Below are positions 9,282-16,796 of a DNA stretch of 64,000 nucleotides, in pieces (position 1 is the stretch's first letter; each line of letters starts with the position of its first letter). The notes beneath the pieces were generated by a model. That model was not told the DNA's origin and did not search any database. It saw only the letters and a program-made list of their open reading frames with translations. The position numbers and the translations under genes are program-made. The stretch is from Clostridia bacterium (GTDB lineage: Bacteria > Bacillota_A > Clostridia > Oscillospirales > CAG-272). The stretch covers positions 1 through 64,000 of the forward strand of contig JAFUJS010000023.1 in the NCBI GenBank assembly GCA_017468115.1, given 5' to 3'.

Positions 9282-9665
9282 ATGCTGAATCTAAAGAACG
9301 GTAATAAATTTTTTCTGGTTTTTCTCTTTGCATTGGGCTCATTTGTGGCAGGGGGCATTAATGGATTTTTGGGCACCGGCGGTGGGATTTTGCTTGTGTT
9401 TCTTTTGAATTTTATCACTAATAATGACGGCAAGGACACCTTTGCCAATACTCTTTGCGCCACAATTCCTATTTCCTTAGTGGGTCTTTTTGCTTATTAC
9501 AATGCAGGAGCTATTGATTTTGATATTTCCCTTTCGCTCAGTGTTCCCTGTATGCTTGGTGGTCTTCTTGGCGCATTTTTGGTTGATAGGCTTAAGGTCA
9601 AGTGGCTTTCAATCGCCTTTTCTCTGCTTATTGTCTATTCAGGAATTACTATGCTTGTGAGGTAA
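9282..9665 (+). CDS. TauE/SafE half-transporter, first half
   Basis: This is a small membrane protein of 127 residues related to one half of a TSUP (TauE/SafE) anion or sulfite exporter. The signature INGFLGTGGGILL and about four hydrophobic helices are visible. Full-length TSUP proteins are near 250 residues with two homologous halves. Here the second half is a separate gene that starts 3 bp after this stop, so the two probably pair. GAGGT lies ahead of the ATG. The substrate is unknown. Confidence 0.85.
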   Translation: MLNLKNGNKFFLVFLFALGSFVAGGINGFLGTGGGILLVFLLNFITNNDGKDTFANTLCATIPISLVGLFAYYNAGAIDFDISLSLSVPCMLGGLLGAFLVDRLKVKWLSIAFSLLIVYSGITMLVR

Positions 9666-9668
9666 AAT

Positions 9669-10031
9669 ATGATACTTAACGTAATAGTTGCTTTTTTGAT
9701 TTCAGCCCTTATGGGGCTTGGCATTGGCGGCGGGGGACTTTTTGTAATTTACTTGACCCAGTGTCTGAATTTTGACCAAATGACTGCCCAAGGCACTAAC
9801 CTGATATTCTTTATAATTGCAGGTGTGGCATCCTTGATTTTTCATTTCAGAAGGAGAAAAATCTACCCTATGCAGGTAATTTTTATGGTGGTGTTTGGAG
9901 TTTTGGGCAGTCTTATTTTTTCCCACGTTGCCAATATGGTTGACCCCGATATTCCAAGAAAGGTTTTCGGTGGACTTTTGCTCCTTTCAGGTATTATTAC
10001 CATATCTAAGGAGCTATTACACAAAAAATAA
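9669..10031 (+). CDS. TauE/SafE half-transporter, second half
   Basis: At 120 residues this is the partner of the preceding gene. It carries the same N-terminal signature in the form LMGLGIGGGGLFVIY and four hydrophobic stretches. Its SD (GAGGT) lies within the last codons of the upstream gene, which implies coupled translation and a likely 1:1 ratio. A heteromeric carrier is inferred. No terminator is obvious before the rpsO promoter. Confidence 0.85.
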   Translation: MILNVIVAFLISALMGLGIGGGGLFVIYLTQCLNFDQMTAQGTNLIFFIIAGVASLIFHFRRRKIYPMQVIFMVVFGVLGSLIFSHVANMVDPDIPRKVFGGLLLLSGIITISKELLHKK

Positions 10032-10054
10032 TATTAGAAAATTAAAAATAGTAC

Positions 10055-10083
10055 TTTACAAATGAAAATCTTTATGCTATAAT
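10055..10083 (+). promoter_or_regulatory. rpsO promoter
   Basis: TTTACA (10055-10060), 17-bp spacer, extended TGCTATAAT with TATAAT at 10078-10083. Confidence 0.88.
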
Positions 10084-10089
10084 ATCACC

Positions 10090-10185
10090 CGTAGCGCCAA
10101 TACCGAGCTTATGGACTAAGGCCAATAGGCATTCACCCACCGTTTGCACAGTATTTGGGCTAAATAAAATTTATGAGGTGAAAAA
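10090..10185 (+). promoter_or_regulatory. rpsO 5' leader, possible S15 autoregulatory RNA
   Basis: About 95 nt of transcribed leader containing GCCAATAC/GGCCAATAGG-like segments that can fold, ending at a GAGGTG site. S15 represses its own mRNA through several unrelated leader folds in different phyla. That this leader does so is inference. Confidence 0.4.
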
Positions 10186-10440
10186 ATGAACAAGCAGGAA
10201 ATCATTAAGACTTATGCTGCTCACGAGGGTGATACAGGCTCTCCAGAGGTACAAATTGCACTTCTCACAAGCCGTATTAACAATCTTAACGAGCATCTTA
10301 AGAAAAACGCTAATGACCACCACAGCCGTAGAGGTCTTCTAAAGATGGTTGGTCACAGACGTAACCTTCTTAACTACCTTGCTAAGAACGACATCACAAG
10401 ATACCGTGCTATCGTTGAAAAGCTTGGCCTAAGAAAGTAA
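10186..10440 (+). CDS. rpsO: 30S ribosomal protein S15
   Basis: This primary 16S-binding protein has 84 residues, slightly shorter than the usual 88-89. Conserved features are [41 protein letters not shown] and the C-terminal [12 protein letters not shown]. It has a leader and strong promoter of its own, is followed by a terminator hairpin, and precedes pnp as in most bacteria. Confidence 0.98.
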   Translation: MNKQEIIKTYAAHEGDTGSPEVQIALLTSRINNLNEHLKKNANDHHSRRGLLKMVGHRRNLLNYLAKNDITRYRAIVEKLGLRK

Positions 10441-10441
10441 T

Positions 10442-10508
10442 TAAGAGAATAACGCCGCAGTGTGCGTAAGACTTGGCTGTGCAATACTGCACAGCCATTT
10501 TTCTCTTA
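10442..10508 (+). terminator. rpsO terminator with an outer clamp stem
   Basis: GGCTGTGC / GCACAGCC stem (10475-10496) is followed by ATTTTT. An outer pairing of TAAGAGAA (10442) with TTCTCTTA (10501-10508) could close a larger fold. Confidence 0.75.
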
Positions 10509-10521
10509 GCGTCCCTTGTGG

Positions 10522-10640
10522 GACTGAATCATTCAGAATAAAGAGGCGAAAAATTGCTAGGCGCACCGGAAGCAGCTGGGCGATGGCATACTCTCGTATG
10601 TCGAGGTCAGTTGCGTGGAGCAACGACGGAATTTGAAGCC
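10522..10640 (+). repeat. Structured intergenic element, copy 1
   Basis: First of two tandem elements of about 119 bp. It opens with a small palindrome CTGAAT-C-ATTCAG. A nested fold follows: AAATT with AATTT, TTGCT with AGCAA, the variable stem GCAGCTG with CAGTTGC, and an apical hairpin CATAC-TCTC-GTATG. The 3' block GAGCAACGACGGAATTTG is identical in the two copies. Strand and function are unknown; if it is RNA, it lies in the rpsO-pnp intergenic transcript. Confidence 0.8.
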
Positions 10641-10650
10641 CTTTGATTCC

Positions 10651-10768
10651 GACTAAATTATTTAGGATAAAGAGGCAATAAATTGCTAGGCGCACCACAG
10701 TGTGAGGGCGCAGGCATACCTTTGTATGTCAAGGTCGCACACGAGGAGCAACGACGGAATTTGAAGCC
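10651..10768 (+). repeat. Structured intergenic element, copy 2
   Basis: Second copy, 118 bp. The palindrome is CTAAAT-T-ATTTAG and the variable stem is GTGTG with CACAC, so both differ from copy 1 in a way that keeps pairing. The TTGCTAGGCGCACC and GAGCAACGACGGAATTTG blocks are unchanged. Confidence 0.8.
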
Positions 10769-10782
10769 TATTTATTATAAAT

Positions 10783-10855
10783 GCGTGAAGAGATAGCAGT
10801 TAACTAAGCGCCAAAGTATTATTTGACCTTTAGTTAAATGCTATGTCCCTCACGC
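10783..10855 (+). promoter_or_regulatory. pnp leader hairpin
   Basis: GCGTGA pairs with TCACGC, and further in AGCA and TTAACTAA pair with TTAGTTAA and TGCT, giving a long imperfect stem just before the pnp SD. E. coli pnp is autoregulated through cleavage of a long leader hairpin; a similar role here is inference. Confidence 0.5.
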
Positions 10856-10897
10856 AAAACACACTTTTATTTGAAATCAAAATGGAGGATTTTGAAA

Positions 10898-13009
10898 ATG
10901 GCAGAAATGTTTACAGAAAAGACCTTTGACGCTTACAAGGTTTATGAATACGAGCTTGCCGGACGTAAGCTTGTTGTTGAAAGCGGAAAAATGGCAGGAC
11001 TTGCTAATGGTAGCGTCCTTGTTCGTTATGGCGAAACAGTTATTTTGGCTTGTGCAACTGCATCAGCTGCACCAAGAGATGGTATTGACTTCCTTCCTCT
11101 CTCAGTTGACTACGAGGAAAGAATGTACTCTGTTGGTAGAATTCCAGGCGGTTATCTAAAGCGTGAGGGTAAGCCTTCCGAAAAGGCTGTTCTTACCTCT
11201 CGTGTAATTGACCGTCCAATCCGTCCTCTCTTCCCTAAGGATTTGAGAAATGACGTTAACCTTTCACTTACTGTTATCTCAGTTGACCCTGATTGCTCTC
11301 CTGAAATCACAGCAATGATTGGTGCTTCAATCGCTCTTTCTATCTCTGATATTCCATGGAACGGTCCTATCGGTGGCTTGTTTATGGGTATGGTTGACGG
11401 TAAGATTGTTATCAACCCAACACTTGAGGAAAGAAAGAACAGCATTCTTGAGCTTACTGTTGCAGCTTCTGAAAAGAAGGTTGTAATGATTGAGGCAGGC
11501 GCTAAGGAGGTTTCCGACGAGGATATGTTCAGCGCTATTATGCTTGCTCACGAGGAAATTAAGAAGCTTATTAAGTTTATTGACGGTATCGTTGCTGAAA
11601 TCGGCAAGCCTAAGTTTGCTTACCCATCCTGCGACCTTGACCACGATATGTTTGATGAGGTATTTGCTTACTGTGAGAAGGACGTAATGGAGGCTCTTGA
11701 CACAGACGACAAGACTGTTCGTGATGCTAAGATGCAGCCTATTACTGAAAATATTGTAGCTACATTTGAGGAAAAGTATCCTGAAATCGGCTCTATTATC
11801 GGCGAGCTTATCTACAAGATTCAGAAGAAGATTGTTAGAAGATGGCTTCTCGAAAACAAGAAGCGTGTTGACGGCCGTGGAATGAACGATATCCGTCCGC
11901 TTACTGCTGAGGTTGGTCTATTCAAGAGAGTTCACGGCAGCGGTATGTTTACACGTGGACAAACACAGGTTATGACAATTGCTACTCTCGGTCCTATCTC
12001 CGAGTGTCAGATGCTTGACGGTCTTGATGAGGAAACCGAAAAGAGATATATGCACCACTACAATATGCCCGGCTACTCCACCGGTGAGGCTAAGGCTTCC
12101 AGAACTCCGGGTAGACGTGAGATTGGACACGGTGCGCTTGCTGAGCGTTCACTCGTTCCTGTTCTTCCTTCCGTTGAGGAGTTCCCATACGCTATCCGTC
12201 TTGTTTCCGAGGTTATTTCCTCTAACGGCTCTACCTCACAGGCTTCTGTTTGCGGCTCTACTCTTGCTCTTATGGATGCAGGTGTTCCGATTAAGGCTCC
12301 TGTTGCAGGTATCTCCTGTGGTCTTATCACAGCTGAGGACGGCTCTTGGGATACAATGATTGATATTCAGGGTCTTGAGGACTTCTATGGCGATATGGAC
12401 TTTAAGGTTGCCGGTACACATAAGGGTATTACATCTATTCAGATGGACCTTAAGATTGACGGTCTTACACCTGAAATCATTAAGCGTGCTCTTGAGCAGA
12501 CTCATAAGGGTCGTGATGAAATCATTGACAAGGTTATTCTTAAGGCTATTCCTGAGGCAAGAGCTGAGGTTTCCGAGTATGCTCCTAAGATGATTTCTAT
12601 GAAGATTAAGCCTGAAAAGATCCGTGAGGTTATCGGTACAGGCGGTAAGGTTATTCAAAAGATTGTTGCTGACACAGGCGCTAAGGTTGACATTGAAGAC
12701 GACGGAAGCGTATTTATCTCCGCTGTTGATAAGAATGCTATCGAGGCTGCACGTGAGATTATTGCCGGCATCGTATTTGAGCCAGAGGTTGGCGCTATCT
12801 ACAATGCAAAGGTTACAAGAATTATTCCTATCGGCGCATTCGTTGAGTATGCTCCGGGCAGAGAAGGTCTTGTTCACATCTCCAAGCTTGCAAAGGAAAG
12901 AACCGAAAAGGTTGAGGACGTTTGCAAGGAAGGCGACGAGTTCCTCGTTAAGTTCCTCGGAATTGACGAAAAGGGCCGTGCAAACCTTTCCAGAAAAGAC
13001 GCACTTTAA
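10898..13009 (+). CDS. pnp: Polyribonucleotide nucleotidyltransferase (PNPase)
   Basis: This phosphorolytic 3'-5' exoribonuclease takes part in mRNA turnover. I use ATG 10898 (MAEMFTEKTFDAYKVYEY), which has GGAGGA 8 bp ahead; an ORF start at 10838 would add 20 non-family residues. The 703 residues show two RNase PH domains (YSVGRIPGGYLKREG; GSGMFTRGQTQVM), a KH domain (IREVIGTGGKVIQKIV) and a C-terminal S1 domain (IGAFVEYAPGREGLVHIS). It ends at a strong terminator. Confidence 0.98.
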   Translation: MAEMFTEKTFDAYKVYEYELAGRKLVVESGKMAGLANGSVLVRYGETVILACATASAAPRDGIDFLPLSVDYEERMYSVGRIPGGYLKREGKPSEKAVLTSRVIDRPIRPLFPKDLRNDVNLSLTVISVDPDCSPEITAMIGASIALSISDIPWNGPIGGLFMGMVDGKIVINPTLEERKNSILELTVAASEKKVVMIEAGAKEVSDEDMFSAIMLAHEEIKKLIKFIDGIVAEIGKPKFAYPSCDLDHDMFDEVFAYCEKDVMEALDTDDKTVRDAKMQPITENIVATFEEKYPEIGSIIGELIYKIQKKIVRRWLLENKKRVDGRGMNDIRPLTAEVGLFKRVHGSGMFTRGQTQVMTIATLGPISECQMLDGLDEETEKRYMHHYNMPGYSTGEAKASRTPGRREIGHGALAERSLVPVLPSVEEFPYAIRLVSEVISSNGSTSQASVCGSTLALMDAGVPIKAPVAGISCGLITAEDGSWDTMIDIQGLEDFYGDMDFKVAGTHKGITSIQMDLKIDGLTPEIIKRALEQTHKGRDEIIDKVILKAIPEARAEVSEYAPKMISMKIKPEKIREVIGTGGKVIQKIVADTGAKVDIEDDGSVFISAVDKNAIEAAREIIAGIVFEPEVGAIYNAKVTRIIPIGAFVEYAPGREGLVHISKLAKERTEKVEDVCKEGDEFLVKFLGIDEKGRANLSRKDAL

Positions 13010-13016
13010 TATTAAT

Positions 13017-13046
13017 AAAAGGAAGCGATTCTTCGCTTCCTTTTTT
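13017..13046 (+). terminator. pnp terminator
   Basis: GGAAGCGA / TCGCTTCC with loop TTCT, then a T-run. Confidence 0.93.
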
Positions 13047-13087
13047 GTTGTCTTCTCTTTTTTTGAGAATTTTTATATTCGACCTCT

Positions 13088-13094
13088 TTCGTCA
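13088..13094 (-). promoter_or_regulatory. Candidate 0A box upstream of spo0A
   Basis: TGACGAA on the minus strand fits the Spo0A site TGNCGAA and lies about 85 bp before the -35 box. A second near match, TGACGAC, is at 13163-13169. Spo0A autoregulation is known in Bacillus. Confidence 0.5.
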
Positions 13095-13179
13095 AAATAT
13101 TTTCTGATTTTTTCCATTTTGGTATATAATTTACAATCTCTTTACCTAATTTTCGTTAAATATGACGACTAGTTTTTTG

Positions 13180-13208
13180 TTGAAATAATTGGAAATTTAT
13201 GGTAAAAT
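13180..13208 (+). promoter_or_regulatory. spo0A sigma-A promoter
   Basis: TTGAAA (13180-13185), 17 bp, TAAAAT (13203-13208). The SD GAGGT is at 13244. Confidence 0.75.
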
Positions 13209-13255
13209 GTAAATGTAACAAATTTACAATATTTGGAAATTATGAGGTTAGTAAA

Positions 13256-14032
13256 ATGGAAACAAATGTTAAGATTTTGATTGCTGATGAAAACAATCAA
13301 GCAAGGCACGCAACTAAGGAGGCGCTGCTTAGAAAGGGTTACCGAAACATTGAGGAGGCGTACAACGGCGAAGAGGCTCTGATTAAGATAAATCGCTATC
13401 ATCCCGACATAGTGATAGCTGATATTTGGCTATCTCGTCTTGATGGTATCGGTCTTATCAGAAACACAAAGGGCATAAATTTTGCGCCTGATATACCACC
13501 CTCATTTATTATGGCATCTATGGTATCATCACAAAATGTATTTATTGAAGCTACTGCTGCCGGTGCTGCAATCTGTCTTATGAAGCCTCTTGACTATAAT
13601 TCCCTATGCGCACATATTGACACAATTTACAAGGCAAGAACAAATCAGCTTGATAGTGAACGCACACCTACCCAGGACGACATTGAAGCGAATGTAACTA
13701 AGGTTATTCATCAAATCGGAGTGCCTGCACATATTAAGGGCTACCAATATTTAAGAACTGCAATTCTTATGACAATATCAGACAATGAAATTATAAACTC
13801 TGTAACAAAAATTCTGTATCCGTCTGTTGCCAAGAAATACTCAACCACTACATCCCGTGTTGAAAGAGCTATCAGACACGCAATTGAGGTTGCGTGGGAC
13901 AGAGGCGACGTGGATACACTAAACTCATATTTCGGCTATACCATACACAACAACAGAGGTAAGCCAACAAACTCAGAATTCATCGCTATGATAGCAGATA
14001 ATATGCGTTTGAAGTATAAGTTATATAAATAA
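13256..14032 (+). CDS. spo0A: Sporulation master regulator Spo0A
   Basis: This response regulator, when phosphorylated, binds 0A boxes and starts sporulation. I use ATG 13256 ([15 protein letters not shown]) with GAGGT 7 bp ahead, giving 258 residues. The receiver domain has acidic residues D11/E12, phosphoacceptor D56 ([12 protein letters not shown]) and the conserved Lys in LMKPLD. The C-terminal DNA-binding domain is unmistakable, with [17 protein letters not shown] and [19 protein letters not shown]. It is a single-gene unit with a strong terminator. Its presence argues for an endospore-forming lineage, not for proven sporulation. Confidence 0.97.
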   Translation: METNVKILIADENNQARHATKEALLRKGYRNIEEAYNGEEALIKINRYHPDIVIADIWLSRLDGIGLIRNTKGINFAPDIPPSFIMASMVSSQNVFIEATAAGAAICLMKPLDYNSLCAHIDTIYKARTNQLDSERTPTQDDIEANVTKVIHQIGVPAHIKGYQYLRTAILMTISDNEIINSVTKILYPSVAKKYSTTTSRVERAIRHAIEVAWDRGDVDTLNSYFGYTIHNNRGKPTNSEFIAMIADNMRLKYKLYK

Positions 14033-14080
14033 TATGCTCATATGTAAATATATTCATATAAAATACAACCAATGAATAGT

Positions 14081-14107
14081 AAAAAAGGCTGTGAAATCAC
14101 AGCCTTT
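14081..14107 (+). terminator. spo0A terminator
   Basis: AAAAAAGGCTGTG / CACAGCCTTTTTT hairpin. Confidence 0.92.
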
Positions 14108-14110
14108 TTT

Positions 14111-14195
14111 GATGCACCGAGAAATTTCAAGGATTAGGTGCATCTTTGACGACAAAGAGCACTATTGGTGGTGTTTTATGCTCTTTCTCATCTTA
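14111..14195. other. Two further hairpins between spo0A and the beta-helix gene
   Basis: GATGCACC / GGTGCATC (14111-14146) and AAAGAGC / GCTCTTT (about 14154-14187) follow the spo0A terminator. They could serve the convergent minus-strand gene as a terminator. A 40-codon ORF with an AAGGAG site follows (14211-14333), but it overlaps the 3' end of that gene and I do not call it. Confidence 0.5.
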
Positions 14196-14293
14196 CAATA
14201 TAAGGAGATTATGAATGTTTCAAAAATTTTAATGCCAAAGTCGGGAGCTTTATCTGTTCCAAAGCCGACTTGCACACTTTTGCAAGGAATGAA

Positions 14294-15967
14294 TTACTCT
14301 GCTTCAAAGGTGCCGCTTAAGTCCCCAACATAAATAGTATAGGACTCGCCCTTTACCATTTGGTCGCTTGTTAATATTACTATTTGATAATTATTCTCCG
14401 GTGTTACCTCAAAAAGCTTTTGTCCGCTTTCGTCCTCAAGAATAATTTTTGTGCCTGCTGTCTGAGAGCCAACACTAAGTGATATTACGCCCTGTGTGGT
14501 GCCGGACAAGGTTTGCGCCATCATAGACGAGCCTGTGCCGACGAAGGTGCCGCCGGTTATTGTTCCGCTAACGTCAAAGTCCAAAACGGCGGTGTCTCCC
14601 GAGGTGGGGCCGCACACGGTTATATTACCACCTGTTATTTCCAAGGTACCATTCGCATCTATGCCGTCGCCCGAGGCGTTTATATATATTGTGCCACCGG
14701 ATATTGTAATGCTACCATCGGATGATGAGCCGCCCATACCGCCCATGCCACCCATACCGCCCGGTCTGCCTCCTGGACGTCCAAAATTGTCCTGTGCGCC
14801 AAATTGACCTCCAAAGCCGCTTTGGTCGTTACCGCCTGCGGCATTGATTCCGTCGTCGCTTGCCTTAATTGAAATGCTGCCCCCAAGGAGCTTTATATCA
14901 AGTGCCTCTATTCCCTCGTAGCTATTTATAATTTCTATTTGTCCATCATAAATTTCTATTATTTCGTCTGCGTGAATGCCGTCGTCATTTGATGAAAGAT
15001 ACAGCTCTCCTGCTTTTATAATTAAGGAGCTGTTTGAGTGAATTGCGTCGTCATACGATGAAATATTGATTTTTCCACCGCTTATTAAGATACCTGTTTC
15101 TGCCTTTATGCCCTTTGTGCTATTTTCCGAGCTGTTGGTTGTAATGTCAATCTGACAGTCCTCTATTTGAGCATATGCACCTGCATCAAGCCCATCTCCG
15201 CTTGCGTTAATTTTCAGCGTTGCGCCTATAAGGTAAATATAGCCCTTTTCGCTATCGTCTGTGTTTTCTGCGTGGATTCCATCATTTAAGGATTCAGACT
15301 CAAGGGTGCAATCAGACAGCCTTGCGCTATTATTTACATCAATTGCGTGATTCTGTGCACTAATGCTTAGCGTTGCACCAGAAATAACCAAATCATCCTT
15401 GCAAACAATGCCGTTTTTAATAGATGCAAGGCTCAGACTGCCATCGCCGTTTATGGTAAGGTCGTCCTTTGAAAATATAGTGCCGTCTATATTATTTTCA
15501 TCAATATTGACAAAGCTGCTTTTTGTTTCCAACACAGAGCCACCCTCCAAAGTAAGGAAGCATTTGTTGCAGCTTTTGATATAAATCGGAGCGCTGCTTT
15601 CGCTTTTTATCGACACGTCCCTTAGTATAATTTGTATTTTTGCTTCCTGCGGTGCGTCTACAATCAGCATTCCGTTTTCTAAGCTTCCTGTAACAAGATA
15701 GCAGCCTGTCTGAGTGATTTTTATTACCCCTTCATTAATTTCCACCCGGTCGCTTGTGGAAGCGGCATAGGTGCTGTGAAGAGTGATTTTTATAGCTTCG
15801 TCCTCATTATAGCTTGGACTTTCATCTCTATCTGTAAGCATTTCTTCCTTGTCCTTATATATACCGGTGTCCGCTGTATTGGCGGTGTCTGTATCATTTG
15901 CCGGCACGTTGCAGGCAACAAGAGATGCAAGAAGAAATGTCAGTAAAACCAAAATAATTTTTTTCAA
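14294..15967 (-). CDS. Cthe_2159-type beta-helix carbohydrate-binding lipoprotein
   Basis: This is a surface lipoprotein of 557 residues. It starts at TTG with TAGGAG upstream, then KKIILVLLTFLLA and the lipobox LVAC. Most of the protein is a right-handed beta-helix made of repeats with DGIHAE, DGLDAG, DAIHSN, DGINAA and DGIDAN turns, likely calcium sites. This is the pattern of the Cthe_2159 family, whose founder binds polygalacturonate and cellulose. A Gly-rich loop (GGRPGGMGGMGGMGG) interrupts the last coils. It is divergent from a two-component system 148 bp away that may control it. Confidence 0.87.
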   Translation of the reverse strand: MKKIILVLLTFLLASLVACNVPANDTDTANTADTGIYKDKEEMLTDRDESPSYNEDEAIKITLHSTYAASTSDRVEINEGVIKITQTGCYLVTGSLENGMLIVDAPQEAKIQIILRDVSIKSESSAPIYIKSCNKCFLTLEGGSVLETKSSFVNIDENNIDGTIFSKDDLTINGDGSLSLASIKNGIVCKDDLVISGATLSISAQNHAIDVNNSARLSDCTLESESLNDGIHAENTDDSEKGYIYLIGATLKINASGDGLDAGAYAQIEDCQIDITTNSSENSTKGIKAETGILISGGKINISSYDDAIHSNSSLIIKAGELYLSSNDDGIHADEIIEIYDGQIEIINSYEGIEALDIKLLGGSISIKASDDGINAAGGNDQSGFGGQFGAQDNFGRPGGRPGGMGGMGGMGGSSSDGSITISGGTIYINASGDGIDANGTLEITGGNITVCGPTSGDTAVLDFDVSGTITGGTFVGTGSSMMAQTLSGTTQGVISLSVGSQTAGTKIILEDESGQKLFEVTPENNYQIVILTSDQMVKGESYTIYVGDLSGTFEAE

Positions 15968-16069
15968 GTGTGGTATTCTCCTAACTTATTCATAGTAACA
16001 TTTTAACTCCTTGTTCTAAAAAAATGCTTAAAGGCTTTAAGGTTTTTTCAAGTTTTTCATTTCATAATA

Positions 16070-16098
16070 TTGATAGAATTTGTGAAATACGTTATAAT
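16070..16098 (+). promoter_or_regulatory. Promoter of the two-component operon
   Basis: TTGATA (16070-16075), 17 bp, TATAAT (16093-16098). Confidence 0.85.
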
Positions 16099-16115
16099 TA
16101 CCTTGTGAGGTGGCT

Positions 16116-16796
16116 ATGAGAATTTTAATTATTGAGGACAATAAAAGCTTAAATGATGCAATTTCCGAAATTCTATTGGAAAAGAAGTATCTTGTAGACT
16201 CTGTCTACGACGGTAGTGATGGACTTAGCTATGGGCTTAGTGGTATATACGACTGTATAATACTTGATATTATGCTTCCAAGGCTTAACGGCTTTGAGGT
16301 GCTAAAGCGCTTAAGAGAGGAAAGGATTTCTACTCCTGTGCTTATGCTTACCGCAAAGGACAGCATAAAGGACAAGGTCAAGGGGCTTGATATGGGGGCT
16401 GACGATTATATGACAAAGCCCTTTTCTACAGAGGAGCTTTTGGCAAGAATACGCACCCTGTGTCGCAGAAAGGGCGAGGTTGTTTTAAATACGCTTGAGT
16501 TTGAGGACCTTTGCTTTTCACTCGATTCTGTTTGTCTTTCCTCCAAAATCAGCGGCAAGGAAATAAGACTTACCTTTAAGGAAGCAGAGATTATTAAGCT
16601 GTTTTTGTCAAGACCTCAGGTTATTATTTCTAAGGAGGAAATTATAATTAAGGTTTGGGGATACGATTCCGAGGCAGGAGATAATAGCGTTGAAACATAC
16701 ATTTCATTTATAAGAAAGAAGCTTTTGTTTGTTGGCTCCGCCTGTGAAATCGTTTCCATCAAAAAGCTTGGTTATAGGCTGATTAAAAATGATTAA
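16116..16796 (+). CDS. OmpR/PhoB-family response regulator
   Basis: This is a DNA-binding response regulator. ATG 16116 (MRILIIEDNKSLND) is preferred to GTG 16110, which lies inside the GAGGTG ribosome site. The receiver has the acidic pair in IIEDN, the phosphoacceptor Asp in IILDIMLPRLNG and Lys in MTKPF. The C-terminal winged helix is of the OmpR type (SVETYISFIRKKL). The stop overlaps the kinase start (ATGATTAA). Its targets may include the divergent beta-helix lipoprotein; that is inferred from position. Confidence 0.94.
   Translation: MRILIIEDNKSLNDAISEILLEKKYLVDSVYDGSDGLSYGLSGIYDCIILDIMLPRLNGFEVLKRLREERISTPVLMLTAKDSIKDKVKGLDMGADDYMTKPFSTEELLARIRTLCRRKGEVVLNTLEFEDLCFSLDSVCLSSKISGKEIRLTFKEAEIIKLFLSRPQVIISKEEIIIKVWGYDSEAGDNSVETYISFIRKKLLFVGSACEIVSIKKLGYRLIKND

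Noticed and set aside
10441..10698. 85-codon minus-strand ORF between rpsO and pnp
   Set aside because: It runs through the rpsO terminator and structured copy 1; its repeated product reflects the repeat, not a protein.
14211..14333. 40-codon ORF with an AAGGAG site after spo0A
   Set aside because: The SD is too close to the ATG, and the 3' third is antisense to the beta-helix lipoprotein gene.
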